Shown here in pieces: positions 50,861-59,638 of a stretch of 64,000 bases of DNA. The stretch lies in the NCBI GenBank assembly GCA_029260165.1, contig JAJDDT010000073.1, positions 1 through 64,000 on the forward strand, in the 5' to 3' direction. The notes beneath the pieces are model-generated. The model saw nothing but the letters and a program-made list of their open reading frames with translations, was not told the DNA's origin and did not search any database. The stretch is from Phycisphaerae bacterium (GTDB lineage: Bacteria; Planctomycetota; Phycisphaerae; UBA1845). The position numbers and the translations under genes were made by a program. Within the stretch, counting starts at the first letter, position 1. Every line of letters begins with the position of its first letter.

Positions 50861-51319
50861 ATGGCCGCTGCGATGATCATGAAGGAACATTACGACGCGT
50901 CTCCTGAGAAGGTGTTCGAGGTGGCGTCCGACTTTCACAACGCCGCCGACAACATTGGTTCGATTACCAAATGCGAGGTCATCACCGATGGACCGGTCGG
51001 TGTCGGAACCAGGTTTCGCGAAACACGACTGATGTTCAAGCGTGAATGCACTGAGGAGATGGAAGTCGTCGAATTCGATCCGCCGCGAAGCTATACCCTC
51101 GGAGCGGAATCCTGTGGATGCCGATATCGCACACAGCTCCGGTTCACACGCAACGGGAAAGGCACCGACCTTGAATTTCGCTTTGAAGCACAGCCCCTGA
51201 CTTTTTTCGCGAAGGTCATGGGTTTCCTGATGAAACCCATGATGAAAACGATGATGAAGGAATGCAGGAAGCACCTTGTCGACTTGAAAAAAGTGGTCGA
51301 GTCTGACGCCGACCATTGA
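50861..51319 (+). CDS. SRPBCC (START-like) family protein
   Basis: The product is 152 residues. The pattern of a polyketide-cyclase-like fold is seen: the starting strand (HYDASPEKVFEVASDFHNAA), IGSITKCEVITDGPVGVGTR, central strands, and the long C-terminal helix (KMGFLMKPMMKTMMKECRKH-like region), which encloses a hydrophobic pocket. The ligand is unknown. Two CxC-type Cys (ESCGCRYRT) are unusual. Last gene of the VOC-DUF1579-SRPBCC set, converging on tatC with 7 bp between them. Ribosome site AAGGAGCGACAGAC. Confidence 0.8.
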   Translation: MAAAMIMKEHYDASPEKVFEVASDFHNAADNIGSITKCEVITDGPVGVGTRFRETRLMFKRECTEEMEVVEFDPPRSYTLGAESCGCRYRTQLRFTRNGKGTDLEFRFEAQPLTFFAKVMGFLMKPMMKTMMKECRKHLVDLKKVVESDADH

Positions 51320-51326
51320 GTCGCGG

Positions 51327-52340
51327 TTACCCCGATGACGCCGGGACGTCGAATCGCCCGGCGAAAAAGAGTCCCGCCTCGAACAGCAGGTACATTGGTC
51401 CTGCCAGGAGAAACTGACTGGCGGGGTCGGGCGGCGTGAGCATGGCTGACGCAACGATGATACCGAAGAGGATGTACCGACGTGCGCGGGCCATTTCGCG
51501 CGCTTCGACGATGCCGGTAGCAGCGAGAAACACGACAAGAACGGGCAGTTGGAACGCGATACCAAACGCGATCGCGAGCGTGAGCGTGAACGAAACGAAA
51601 TCCTGCAAGCGATATTGGCTGGCGATGATGCGGTCACCGGTTCCGGGACGGTACGCCGAGACCATGATGCCCTTCTCAGTCTTGATTTTGGATGCGTTTT
51701 CGACGGCGTTGTACCAGACCTGACCAATCCGCGGATCGGGTGGGTCCGCCATGAGGATCGGCATGATCGACGGGTCGGGCGATTCCGAGTCGGCTGCGTC
51801 GGTGGTGAGTTCCGGCGGTGAATCCTCAAAAATCCCAGGAACGCGGATCCCCTGACTAAACTCGATCAATACGCCAAGGACCAACGGCAGCACGACAAAA
51901 TACATGAACGCGACACCGGCCGCGAACAGAACGGCTGATATGGGCAGAAACCGTTTTGCGAAACGGCGTTCCCTGGCGTAGAGTCCTGCGCTGACAAACG
52001 TCCACGCTTGATGCATGATCCACGGCATGCTGATGACGATTCCCGCGTAGATGGCGACGCGGATCGCGAGCAGGAACGGCTCGGGTGGACTGAGGGACAG
52101 AAATTCCGGGCGTTCGCCATGTCGCTGGAGCGCTTCGATGGCCGGCGAGAGGATGATCGCGATGAGATGTTCGACAAAGGCGAATGAAAGAATGATGGCG
52201 ATGGTCAACCCGACGAGTGCGCGGATCATGCATTGGCGCAGCTCTTCGAGATGTTCGGTGAGCGGCATCCGAAAAGTGTTGGCCGAATCGCCGGTTTCGG
52301 AACCGGCAGGATTCGCCTGTGCGTTGGTGTCGTCGGGCAT
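51327..52340 (-). CDS. tatC: Twin-arginine translocase subunit TatC
   Basis: The product is 337 residues from ATG 52340; longer than the usual ~250 because of a polar N-terminus (~25 residues) and a ~75-residue insert after the fourth membrane segment (SPDPSIMPILMADPPDPRIG region), probably periplasmic. The family motif MPLTEHLEELRQCMIRAL (residues 25-42) is intact, as are SPPEPFLLAIRVAIYAG and FGIAFQLPVLVVFLAATG. It binds twin-arginine signals such as the one in the oxidoreductase at 20390. TatA/B genes are not in the window. It diverges from the CobA-HemD gene. Confidence 0.93.
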   Translation of the reverse strand: MPDDTNAQANPAGSETGDSANTFRMPLTEHLEELRQCMIRALVGLTIAIILSFAFVEHLIAIILSPAIEALQRHGERPEFLSLSPPEPFLLAIRVAIYAGIVISMPWIMHQAWTFVSAGLYARERRFAKRFLPISAVLFAAGVAFMYFVVLPLVLGVLIEFSQGIRVPGIFEDSPPELTTDAADSESPDPSIMPILMADPPDPRIGQVWYNAVENASKIKTEKGIMVSAYRPGTGDRIIASQYRLQDFVSFTLTLAIAFGIAFQLPVLVVFLAATGIVEAREMARARRYILFGIIVASAMLTPPDPASQFLLAGPMYLLFEAGLFFAGRFDVPASSG

Positions 52341-52381
52341 GACGGGGATTCTAGATTCGGTCCTGTTGAGCGTCAATTTGA

Positions 52382-53974
52382 ATGATGGTGTTATCGACAA
52401 TGGCGCGTGATGCGTTTGAAAAATATGTTGAGCGGATGGGGCCTTTCCCCCCGCATTCCGTGAGTTTCGTCGGTACGGGACCCGGCGATGCGGGGTTGTT
52501 GACGGTGCGTGGTGTCTGCCGGATTCAACAGGCGGATGTCGTGGTTCATGTGGCTGGTGCGTCGCCGTCGTGGCTGGCGTTGGTGCGACCGGATGCGCAG
52601 ATGGTTTCCGCAGCGCGTACCGGCGGATCGAAACGGATCAAGCCGGATGAATTCCTGAATCTCGTCAGTCCGCATGTGAACGCGGGGCGGCGGGTGGTTC
52701 GGTTGAAGAGCGGTGATCCGTTCATGTTCAACCGATGCGAGGAGGAATGCGAAGCGCTGCGCGAGGCGGGGATCGGTGTGGAACTTGTGCCCGGGGTGAC
52801 GTCCGGTATCGCCGGACCTGAATACGCCGGGATCGGGGTGACCCGACCGGGGATAGCGGACGCGGTGACGTTGGTGATTGGTTACGAAGACCCCGAGGGT
52901 CCGTCAGCCGGGGTGGACTACGCTCGATTGATTGAGGGGGGCACGGTCGTTGTCTATTTTGGTGAGAAGCATTTGGGGGGTATTTGTCGACAGATGGTCG
53001 CCGGAGGCGCGCCGGCTGACCTGCCGGTGGCGGTGATTACCAATGCGACGCGGGCGGAACAATCGGTCGAGACAGGGACCGTGTCGTCGTTTTGCGATTC
53101 GCCCGGAGTGGTCAAACCATCTGTGATTGTGATCGGTGAGGCGGTGCGGACGCGGGCGACGTTGCAATGGCGGAACAATCTGCCGCTGGCTGACAAGACG
53201 GTTTTAGTAACCAGACCGTCGGAATTGTCAGGTCGCCTGGTGGGTGCGCTAACGGGTGCGGGAGCGGAGGTTCTGGAATCGCCGATGTTGCAAACACGGC
53301 AGATCACCGATGACGCGGTCCTCAGCGAGGCTGTCGCCAACATCGATCGCTATGACTGGGTTGTGCTGACCAGTGTGAATGGCGTGGACGCGATGGCGGA
53401 ACAGCTGCGCGCGGCGGGAATGGATGCTCGAGCGCTTGGCGGGGTGAAACTGGCTGCGATCGGCCCGGCCACGGCGCGCCGACTGGGCCGATTGTTTCTG
53501 ACACCCGATCTCGTGCCCGATCGGTATCTGTCCGCCAATCTCGGACGATCGCTGGTCGAACGCGGTGTCGCGGGGACGCGAATCCTGTTCATTCGCTCGT
53601 CCGACGCCAACGACAAACTGCCGCGTATACTGGAGCGGGCTGGTGCCCGTTGTGACGACCTGGTTGGCTATCGAACCCAGGCAGCGAGTGGCTTGCCGGA
53701 CGCGCTCGCGGCGCGATTGGCCGACGGCTCGGTCGACTGGATAACGTTCACCAGTCCTTCAACGTTCAGCAACCTCAAATCGTTGATGGACCAGCGACAA
53801 ATGACGTGGCACAAGTCCGTTCGCCTCGCGAGTATCGGACCGGTCACCTCGTCCGCGATCCGGGACGCGGGTTTTGAACCGACAATAGAAGCCGACGAGC
53901 ACACCACGGACGGGCTTGCCCTGGCGGTGATCAGATGCACGACAGTTCCACCGGGACGAAACCAATCCGTGTAG
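52382..53974 (+). CDS. cobA-hemD: Uroporphyrinogen-III C-methyltransferase / synthase fusion (CobA-HemD)
   Basis: The product is 530 residues. The CobA/SUMT domain (~25-265) has VSFVGTGPGDAGLLTVRG, VVRLKSGDPFMFNRCEEE and VELVPGVTSGIAGPEYAGIG, the SAM-binding and active-site motifs. The HemD domain (~275-525) has VLVTRPSELSGRLVGALTGA, WVVLTSVNGVDAM and SVDWITFTSPSTFSNL. It makes uroporphyrinogen III from hydroxymethylbilane and methylates it to precorrin-2, feeding siroheme/B12 or heme. The stop codon is the TAG inside the first family A palindrome, so the last residues may have been changed by the repeat. ATG 52382 lacks a strong ribosome site. Confidence 0.92.
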   Translation: MMVLSTMARDAFEKYVERMGPFPPHSVSFVGTGPGDAGLLTVRGVCRIQQADVVVHVAGASPSWLALVRPDAQMVSAARTGGSKRIKPDEFLNLVSPHVNAGRRVVRLKSGDPFMFNRCEEECEALREAGIGVELVPGVTSGIAGPEYAGIGVTRPGIADAVTLVIGYEDPEGPSAGVDYARLIEGGTVVVYFGEKHLGGICRQMVAGGAPADLPVAVITNATRAEQSVETGTVSSFCDSPGVVKPSVIVIGEAVRTRATLQWRNNLPLADKTVLVTRPSELSGRLVGALTGAGAEVLESPMLQTRQITDDAVLSEAVANIDRYDWVVLTSVNGVDAMAEQLRAAGMDARALGGVKLAAIGPATARRLGRLFLTPDLVPDRYLSANLGRSLVERGVAGTRILFIRSSDANDKLPRILERAGARCDDLVGYRTQAASGLPDALAARLADGSVDWITFTSPSTFSNLKSLMDQRQMTWHKSVRLASIGPVTSSAIRDAGFEPTIEADEHTTDGLALAVIRCTTVPPGRNQSV

Positions 53975-54050
53975 CGTCACCCCTTGTGGGTGACGGGAAA
54001 ACGAAACGACGTCCGCTTGCAATCGCGCCGCCCACAAGGGGCGACGCTAC
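53971..54050. repeat. Family A inverted pair (about 80 bp, composite)
   Basis: Hairpins at 53971-53995 (GTAGCGTCACCCC then TTGTGGGTGACG) and 54026-54050 (CGCCGCCCACAAGGGG then CGACGCTAC) flank a 30-base spacer (GGAAAACGAAACGACGTC, then CGCTTGCAATCG). It overlaps the stop of CobA-HemD and lies between two convergent genes, so it may also serve as a bidirectional terminator. Confidence 0.9.
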
Positions 54051-54142
54051 AGAAAACGCAACAAGACAAACTCACGCGACGCACAACGATCATGTCCGCC
54101 GGTTCCACTTCGGACCCACGGTGATCCGGTTTGCAACCTGAT

Positions 54143-54559
54143 TCAGCGCGCGTCTAAAAAGGATTGCAGAATGACCTGGGCAGCCAGCGCGTCGCGACGG
54201 TTTTTCTTCTTTTTGCGCGTCAGACCGCTGCCGGCCATGTAGACGTCAGCCTGCTTCGACGAGAGTCGTTCGTCCCAGCAATGAACGATCTGGTTCGTCT
54301 GCGCTGCGAGGTGTTGGGCAAATTGACGGGTCAGTCTGGCTTGCGGACCTTCGCTGCCGTCCATGTTGAGCGGCAACCCAACAACCCATTCGTCAATCTC
54401 GTATTCCGCGACGGCGGCGGCGATGGACTCGATCTGCTGAGTCGGGGTTCCCTTACCTGAAATGGCGCACAGCGGCGACGCAAGGGTTCCCACTGGATCG
54501 CTGACAGCCAATCCGATGCGTGCGGTTCCGTAATCGATTCCGGCAAATCGCGTTGGCAT
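54143..54559 (-). CDS. ruvX: RuvX/YqgF-type Holliday-junction resolvase-like protein
   Basis: The product is 138 residues from ATG 54559 (GGAG at 5-6 bases; a GTG at 54565 is the alternative). The RNase H-like fold carries FAGIDYGTARIGLAVSD (catalytic Asp in strand 1), WVVGLPLNMDGSEGPQA, CWDERLSSKQADVYM (Asp/Glu of the second site) and DALAAQVILQSFL (last Asp). All expected acidic residues are present. Known members act in 16S rRNA 5' maturation or as nucleases; which applies here is unknown. Downstream of manC in the same direction, with a cluster of family B palindromes between them. Confidence 0.9.
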   Translation of the reverse strand: MPTRFAGIDYGTARIGLAVSDPVGTLASPLCAISGKGTPTQQIESIAAAVAEYEIDEWVVGLPLNMDGSEGPQARLTRQFAQHLAAQTNQIVHCWDERLSSKQADVYMAGSGLTRKKKKNRRDALAAQVILQSFLDAR

Positions 54560-54602
54560 GTTCACTCCGGTGTCTCATCAGTCCTCAATTGACTGAGTGA
54601 CT

Positions 54603-54718
54603 GGGTGGCCCATGGCTTTAGCCGTGGGGGAGTCGAATCCAAATCAGCAATCGAGTCCCCCACCTCTAAAGAGGTGGGCCACCCATGAAGGTGGACCACC
54701 CATGAAGGTGGACCACCC
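54603..54718. repeat. Family B palindromes in inverted orientation plus a 17-bp tandem repeat
   Basis: 54603-54640 is a forward copy with the stem changed to CCCATGGC/GCCGTGGG (one G-T pair) around TTTA. 54651-54684 is an inverted copy (GAGTCCCCCACCTC, then TAAAGAGGTGGGCCACCC). The terminal GGTGG(A/C)CCACCC module is then repeated as ATGAAGGTGGACCACCC at 54685-54701 and 54702-54718. It lies between ruvX and manC. Confidence 0.88.
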
Positions 54719-54756
54719 TCGTGCTGGTGATGCATCAAACCAACCGTCATGAAGCA

Positions 54757-55827
54757 CTAGAGGTACTTCTGGTCGTACCGGTTCTCGATCATGGCGACGA
54801 GTTCCTTGATGCCCTGCGCGTCGCGTTTGGTGCATATCAGGGTGGCGTCGTTCGAGCGCACGATGACCAGGTCGTTAACCCCGATCGTCGCGAAAAGATG
54901 GTTGTCGTCAGACACGATGATGTTACCGCGAGAGACGAGATTGATGGACTCGGCACCGACAACGACGTTTCCGTCCACGTCACCCCCGACGACCTGCTCC
55001 AACGCCGTCCACGACCCAACGTCAATCCACTGGCAGTTCATCTCGACGACAAGAACGTTCTCCGCCTTCTCCATCACGGCAAAATCGATGGAGATTTTCA
55101 TCAGTTCCGGGTAGATGCGCTTGAGGACGTCGTCCTTTTGCGGCGTGCTCCATGCCTTGGCGCACTCGGTTAACCCCGCGTAGGAACCTGGCAGATGTTT
55201 CTTGAGCTGATCGAGAATCGTGGCGATCCGCCAGGTGAACATCCCGCTGTTCCAGTAGTACGCACCGCTGGCGACGTATTTCATGGCTTCGGTGATGTTC
55301 GGCTTCTCTGTAAACTGATTCACGTTGTAAACACCGTCCTGAACAGCGCCGCCGCGATGGATATAACCATAACCCGTGTGCGGCCCGCTCGGTCGGATTC
55401 CAAACGTGATCAGATGATCCGGGTGTTTCTCGACGATGTCGAAGGCCAATCCGACCGAACGCGCGAACTGCTCCTGCGGGTTGATGATGTGGTCCGCGGT
55501 AAAAATGCTCATGCAACCATCCGGATCGCGCTCGTGCAATATCGCAGCAGCCAACCCGATCGCATTCGACGTGTCCCTGCCCGTCGGCTCACCGAACAGG
55601 TTCTCCTTGGGAAGCTCAGGGATGTCCTTTGACACCAGATCGAGGTGTTTCTCGCCGGTGATCACATAAATAGACTCGGGAGGCAGCATCGCAGCCAACC
55701 GCTCATACGATTCTCGCAGCAGACTGCGACCACCGAACAGCTTCAAGAGTTGTTTCGGACGACCCGACCTGCTCAGAGGCCACAGCCGCGTCCCGGCTCC
55801 ACCCGCCATGATGACCGCATGTCTCAT
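54757..55827 (-). CDS. manC: Mannose-1-phosphate guanylyltransferase
   Basis: The product is 356 residues, a single nucleotidyltransferase domain. The N-terminal motif MAGGAGTRLWPLSRSGRPKQ, the YVITGEKHL strand, TADHIINPQEQF, GPHTGYGYIHRG, QFTEKPN and YYWNSGMFTW match ManC/GMP enzymes. It makes GDP-mannose from mannose-1-P and GTP for exopolysaccharide or glycan synthesis. It lacks the fused isomerase domain of bifunctional ManC/AlgA. Ribosome site GAAGGAATGACACA. It stands downstream of the helicase gene on the same strand, 41 bp apart. Confidence 0.93.
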   Translation of the reverse strand: MRHAVIMAGGAGTRLWPLSRSGRPKQLLKLFGGRSLLRESYERLAAMLPPESIYVITGEKHLDLVSKDIPELPKENLFGEPTGRDTSNAIGLAAAILHERDPDGCMSIFTADHIINPQEQFARSVGLAFDIVEKHPDHLITFGIRPSGPHTGYGYIHRGGAVQDGVYNVNQFTEKPNITEAMKYVASGAYYWNSGMFTWRIATILDQLKKHLPGSYAGLTECAKAWSTPQKDDVLKRIYPELMKISIDFAVMEKAENVLVVEMNCQWIDVGSWTALEQVVGGDVDGNVVVGAESINLVSRGNIIVSDDNHLFATIGVNDLVIVRSNDATLICTKRDAQGIKELVAMIENRYDQKYL

Positions 55828-55868
55828 TGTGTCATTCCTTCAAGCTTCCAAACATGGGCGTTGCCATT

Positions 55869-58061
55869 CTACTCGACTTCGTCGAACTCGACCCGCACCA
55901 AACTCGCAAATTCCAACACCCAGCTTTGCTGGTGCCCGTTCTTGAACAAAACATTGACGTGCGTGCGTCTTGCACCGCGGGACATGTCCTGAATCGCGCC
56001 AAGGCCGTGCGTCGGATGTCTCACCAGCGTACCAGGCTCCCATTGCTCGATATCATCCGGTAGTTCACCCGTTCGGGGAGACCACCTCCGGGACGATCCG
56101 CCCGATTCCGAACCGATGCATTCTAACTGATCCTCCGGTATCTCGTCGAGGAAGGAAGATCGACGCATCGATTGAAACGCGCCACGGATCATTCGACGGG
56201 AGGAACACGACAGGGTCAACCGCTTCATGGCTCGCGTCATTCCGACGAACATCAACCGACGTTCCTCCTCGAGTTCGTCGTCGGACCCGCCACCACGATT
56301 CATCGGCAAAATGTCCTCCTCGGCTGCAACAATGTAGACACACGGAAATTCCAACCCCTTGGCGGCGTGCAACGTCATCAACGTCACACCGACTCGTTCA
56401 CCCTCCACCTTGTCCACATCACCCAGCAGACTCGTATACGACAACCAGTCAACGAGCGTGGCTGACTCGTCGGTGGATTGGTACTCCGCCGCAGCCGTGA
56501 CCAGCTCACCGACATTCTGCACGCGCTCGGGTTGAACATCCTCGTCCTGCTTCAGGTCAGCCATCAACCCCGACAGAAGCAGCGTCTGCTCCAGGGCGAC
56601 CTGCGGTTTCTCGTCAACGAGCGATTTCATCGATTCCAGAACGTCGGCGAACATTTTCAGCCTGTCCGTCGCACGCTTGAACGCGGTCTTGTCACGGCAC
56701 CCAAGGCGTACCGCCTCCAACAAACCGCAACCACGCCTCGCCGCGAACTCCTTAACGCGATCGACCGTCGTTTTGCCAATACCACGCGCCGGCGTGTTAA
56801 TGATGCGTTCGATTGCAACATCGTCAGCAGGGTTCAGGATGACGCGCAGATAGGCCAACACATCCCTGATCTCCTTCCGCGCATAAAAGGCCGTCCCACG
56901 CGCAACGCGATAAGGAACTCCCCCCCGCAACAGTTGCTCCTCGAATCCCCGACTGATCGAGTTGATGCGATAAAAAATCGCAAAATCACCCGGCGAGTGG
57001 CCCTGCTCTATCAGGGAAGCGATTTCCTGAACAACCGTTCGCGCCTCGTCCGACGCTTCCTCAACCGCAATGACGCGCACCTGCGCACCGTCGTCGTTGT
57101 CCGTCCATAGCGACTTTTCTTTCCGCTGCGCGTTACCGGCAATAACCGCATCCGCCACCGCAAGAATGCGCTTGCTCGACCGAAAATTCTGCTCCAGTCG
57201 CACAACCGGTGCGTCGGGATAATCCTGCTCAAACGACAAAATGTTCTGAATGTCCGCGCCCCGCCACGCATAGATCGACTGATCCGGGTCACCGGTCACG
57301 AACAGATTGCGATGCGTTTGGGCCAGCAGATTGGCGATGCGATATTGGGCGACGTTCGTGTCCTGATACTCGTCGACCAGAACATACCGATAGCGATCCT
57401 GAAGGTCTTCCGCCACAGCCTCGTTGTTACCAATCAGCACCGCCGCCTTGAACAGCAGATCATCGAAATCAAGCCCCTGATTCGACGCGAGGAGTTCCTC
57501 ATACACCCCGTAAACCCGCGCAACGGTCTGCTCGACGAAATCCACCGCATCGTCCGCCATCGCCTGCGGACTGATCATCGCATTTTTCGCCCGACCGATC
57601 CGCTGATCGATCATCCCGGGCGAGAAGTTGGCCGTACTAAGACCCGCCGATCCAATCGCCTGTTTGACCAGTTGTCTTCGATCGGGCTGATCAAAAATCG
57701 TGAAATTCGGCGCGAGACCAGCCACCGCGTGGTATCTGCGCAAAACGCGAACGCAAAGCGAGTGAAACGTGCAAACCGTCATCCCGTCGTGGTCACCCAA
57801 CGCCGAAATCCGCTCCTGCATCTCGCTCGCAGCTTTGTTCGTAAACGTGATTGCAAGAACATGCCAGGGCTTTGTGACCGTCGTCGCCAAACGGGAGGCA
57901 CGACGTGTGATGACGCGCGTCTTACCGCTGCCCGGACCCGCCAACACCAGCGCAGGCCCGTCGGTATGTTCGACCGCCCGCCGTTGCGGCTCGGTCAATC
58001 CGTCGAGCAGCCCATCGGATTTGTCCGCGACGTTGTACCCGAATGAAAAATCGTCCGACAT
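55869..58061 (-). CDS. UvrD/PcrA/Rep-type superfamily I helicase
   Basis: The product is 730 residues from ATG 58061; the open frame extends further but only this start is plausible. All SF1A motifs are present: Q (LTEPQRRAVEH), Ia/Walker A (LAGPGSGKTRVITRRA), II (LVDEYQDTN), III (GDPDQSIYAWRGAD), IV (VRLEQNFRSSKRIL), V (VTLMTLHAAKGLEFPCV) and VI (EERRLMFVGMTRAMKRLTLS). The C-terminus has a Tudor-like segment (LVRHPTHGLGAIQDMSRG), as in PcrA. It unwinds DNA 3'-5' in repair and replication restart. A family A palindrome lies 70 bp upstream. Confidence 0.95.
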   Translation of the reverse strand: MSDDFSFGYNVADKSDGLLDGLTEPQRRAVEHTDGPALVLAGPGSGKTRVITRRASRLATTVTKPWHVLAITFTNKAASEMQERISALGDHDGMTVCTFHSLCVRVLRRYHAVAGLAPNFTIFDQPDRRQLVKQAIGSAGLSTANFSPGMIDQRIGRAKNAMISPQAMADDAVDFVEQTVARVYGVYEELLASNQGLDFDDLLFKAAVLIGNNEAVAEDLQDRYRYVLVDEYQDTNVAQYRIANLLAQTHRNLFVTGDPDQSIYAWRGADIQNILSFEQDYPDAPVVRLEQNFRSSKRILAVADAVIAGNAQRKEKSLWTDNDDGAQVRVIAVEEASDEARTVVQEIASLIEQGHSPGDFAIFYRINSISRGFEEQLLRGGVPYRVARGTAFYARKEIRDVLAYLRVILNPADDVAIERIINTPARGIGKTTVDRVKEFAARRGCGLLEAVRLGCRDKTAFKRATDRLKMFADVLESMKSLVDEKPQVALEQTLLLSGLMADLKQDEDVQPERVQNVGELVTAAAEYQSTDESATLVDWLSYTSLLGDVDKVEGERVGVTLMTLHAAKGLEFPCVYIVAAEEDILPMNRGGGSDDELEEERRLMFVGMTRAMKRLTLSCSSRRMIRGAFQSMRRSSFLDEIPEDQLECIGSESGGSSRRWSPRTGELPDDIEQWEPGTLVRHPTHGLGAIQDMSRGARRTHVNVLFKNGHQQSWVLEFASLVRVEFDEVE

Positions 58062-58130
58062 GTCAACTGGTATATCCTGCGTACAAATGACGGTCAAAAC
58101 CGAACCGGACCGGAGCGTTCCCAATCTGAT

Positions 58131-58155
58131 GTAGCGTCACCCCTTGTGGGTGACA
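58131..58155. repeat. Family A palindrome, single copy with partial spacer
   Basis: GTAGCGTCACCCC then TTGTGGGTGACA, followed by GGAAAACCAAACCATGCGG, which resembles the start of the paired-element spacer. GCTACACTTGCAATG at 58188-58202 may be the remnant of the second half. It lies between the sigma-54 activator and the helicase gene. Confidence 0.85.
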
Positions 58156-58210
58156 GGAAAACCAAACCATGCGGGTTTGTCCTGACCGCTACACTTGCAA
58201 TGAAACCGCT

Positions 58211-59590
58211 CTACGTGATCCCGTAATCCTTCAACTTGCGATACAACGTCCGCGCGCCGATCTTCAAAATCGCAGCCGCCCGCTCACGATTCCCCCCCGT
58301 CAGTTTCAACGTGTTGAGAATATGAATCTTCTCAACATCCGCCATGCTCAACCCGGTCAGACTCGGTATCCCCACCGCGACAATATCGGTACTACCACTG
58401 ATGTTTTCGGGCAGATCCTCCACCTCCAACATCTCCCCCTCCGCCTCAACAACCATCCGCTCGACCACATTGCGAAGCTCACGAACATTCCCCCGCCAAC
58501 TGTGATTGGTCATCTTGCGAAGCGCTTCGGGCGAAATCCCCTTGATACTCCGACCGTTCTCAGCGTTGGCGATCTCCACAAAATGTCGAATCAAAAGCGG
58601 AATATCCTCACGCCGCTGACGAAGCGAAGGCAACCGTATCGCACCATGCGCGTGCAGGCGATAAAACAGGTCCTCGCGAAACCCACCCTTCTCCACAAGC
58701 TCTGAAAGATCGTGATGTGTCGCAGCCACGAATCGAACATCGACATGGCGAACCTCGTTCGACCCGACCCGCATCACCTCCCCGTTTTCCAACGTACGAA
58801 GAATTTTCGCCTGCACGTTTCGAGACATGTCGCCGACTTCATCTAGGAAAACCGTCCCCCCGTCAGCCGATTCCACCAGGCCCTTGCGATCACCAAACGC
58901 CCCCGTAAACGATCCCTTCACATGCCCGAACAGCTCACTCTCCGCAAGGGTATCGCTCAACGCAGCAACGTTGACAACCTGAAAAAGTTTGCCCGCACGC
59001 GGCGAGTTGCGGTGGATCGCGCTGGCGATCAGTTCCTTGCCGGTCCCCGTTTCCCCGACGATCAGAATAGTGCTCTTGGTCGGCGCAATTTTGGTCACAC
59101 GGCGAATCTCACGGGCCAGCAACTCACTGGTTCCGATCAGACCCTCAAAATTAAACGCCTCCCCAAGACGCTCGCGCATCAGCCGATCCTGACGCTGGAC
59201 CAACGCCTTTTTCGAGGCACCCTCCACCGATCGGCAGATCGCCTTCACCTCACCAGGCTCGGTTAAATAATCAAAAGCGCGATGCGAACTGATCGGACTG
59301 AGCGCGGATCGGGCATCATCCACACTGTCCGCCTCGGAAACCACGACAACCTCCGTTTCCGGAGACTGTTCCTTGGTCCTGCGCAAAATCTCAAGCCCGT
59401 CGATTCCATCGTCGGCATGTTGCACCGCCACCACAACGTCCGGCGGACGCTGCCTGACGCTCTCGACGGCATCCCGGCTGGTATGAACGACCTTGCAAAC
59501 GTGACCCGCGTCGCGAAGACCGTCGACCAGAGACGCACTCCCCCCCTCGTCCGAATCCACTATCAGGACGAATGCCTTTTCCTTTCCCAT
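58211..59590 (-). CDS. Sigma-54-dependent activator with degenerate receiver
   Basis: The product is 459 residues in NtrC layout. The receiver (1-120) starts VLIVDSDEGG, but the phosphoacceptor Asp is replaced (DVVVAVQH, Gln57 by alignment) and the usual Lys before the Pro is Glu (YLTEPG, 109-113), so phosphorylation is unlikely. The AAA+ domain (~148-380) has Walker A GETGTGKE (179-186), GSFTGA (226-231) in place of GAFTGA, Walker B GTVFLDEVGDM and the R-finger region. The Fis-type HTH is near the end (NRERAAAILKIGARTLYRKL). It activates sigma-54 promoters; the input is unknown. No histidine kinase gene is seen nearby. Confidence 0.9.
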   Translation of the reverse strand: MGKEKAFVLIVDSDEGGSASLVDGLRDAGHVCKVVHTSRDAVESVRQRPPDVVVAVQHADDGIDGLEILRRTKEQSPETEVVVVSEADSVDDARSALSPISSHRAFDYLTEPGEVKAICRSVEGASKKALVQRQDRLMRERLGEAFNFEGLIGTSELLAREIRRVTKIAPTKSTILIVGETGTGKELIASAIHRNSPRAGKLFQVVNVAALSDTLAESELFGHVKGSFTGAFGDRKGLVESADGGTVFLDEVGDMSRNVQAKILRTLENGEVMRVGSNEVRHVDVRFVAATHHDLSELVEKGGFREDLFYRLHAHGAIRLPSLRQRREDIPLLIRHFVEIANAENGRSIKGISPEALRKMTNHSWRGNVRELRNVVERMVVEAEGEMLEVEDLPENISGSTDIVAVGIPSLTGLSMADVEKIHILNTLKLTGGNRERAAAILKIGARTLYRKLKDYGIT

Positions 59591-59638
59591 GGTCAGGCTA
59601 TTCTAACATCACTGCCGCAGGGACACACGGCTCCGACG

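Noticed and set aside
52318-52400. Extended TatC start at 52400 overlapping the CobA-HemD start
   Set aside because: The ATG at 52340 gives a normal TatC N-terminus; the extra 20 residues are not family-like and would overlap the divergent gene.
54603-54640. tRNA-like fragment (GTCGAATCC resembles a T-arm)
   Set aside because: No cloverleaf, acceptor stem or anticodon arm fits. The same motif recurs as part of the family B palindrome.
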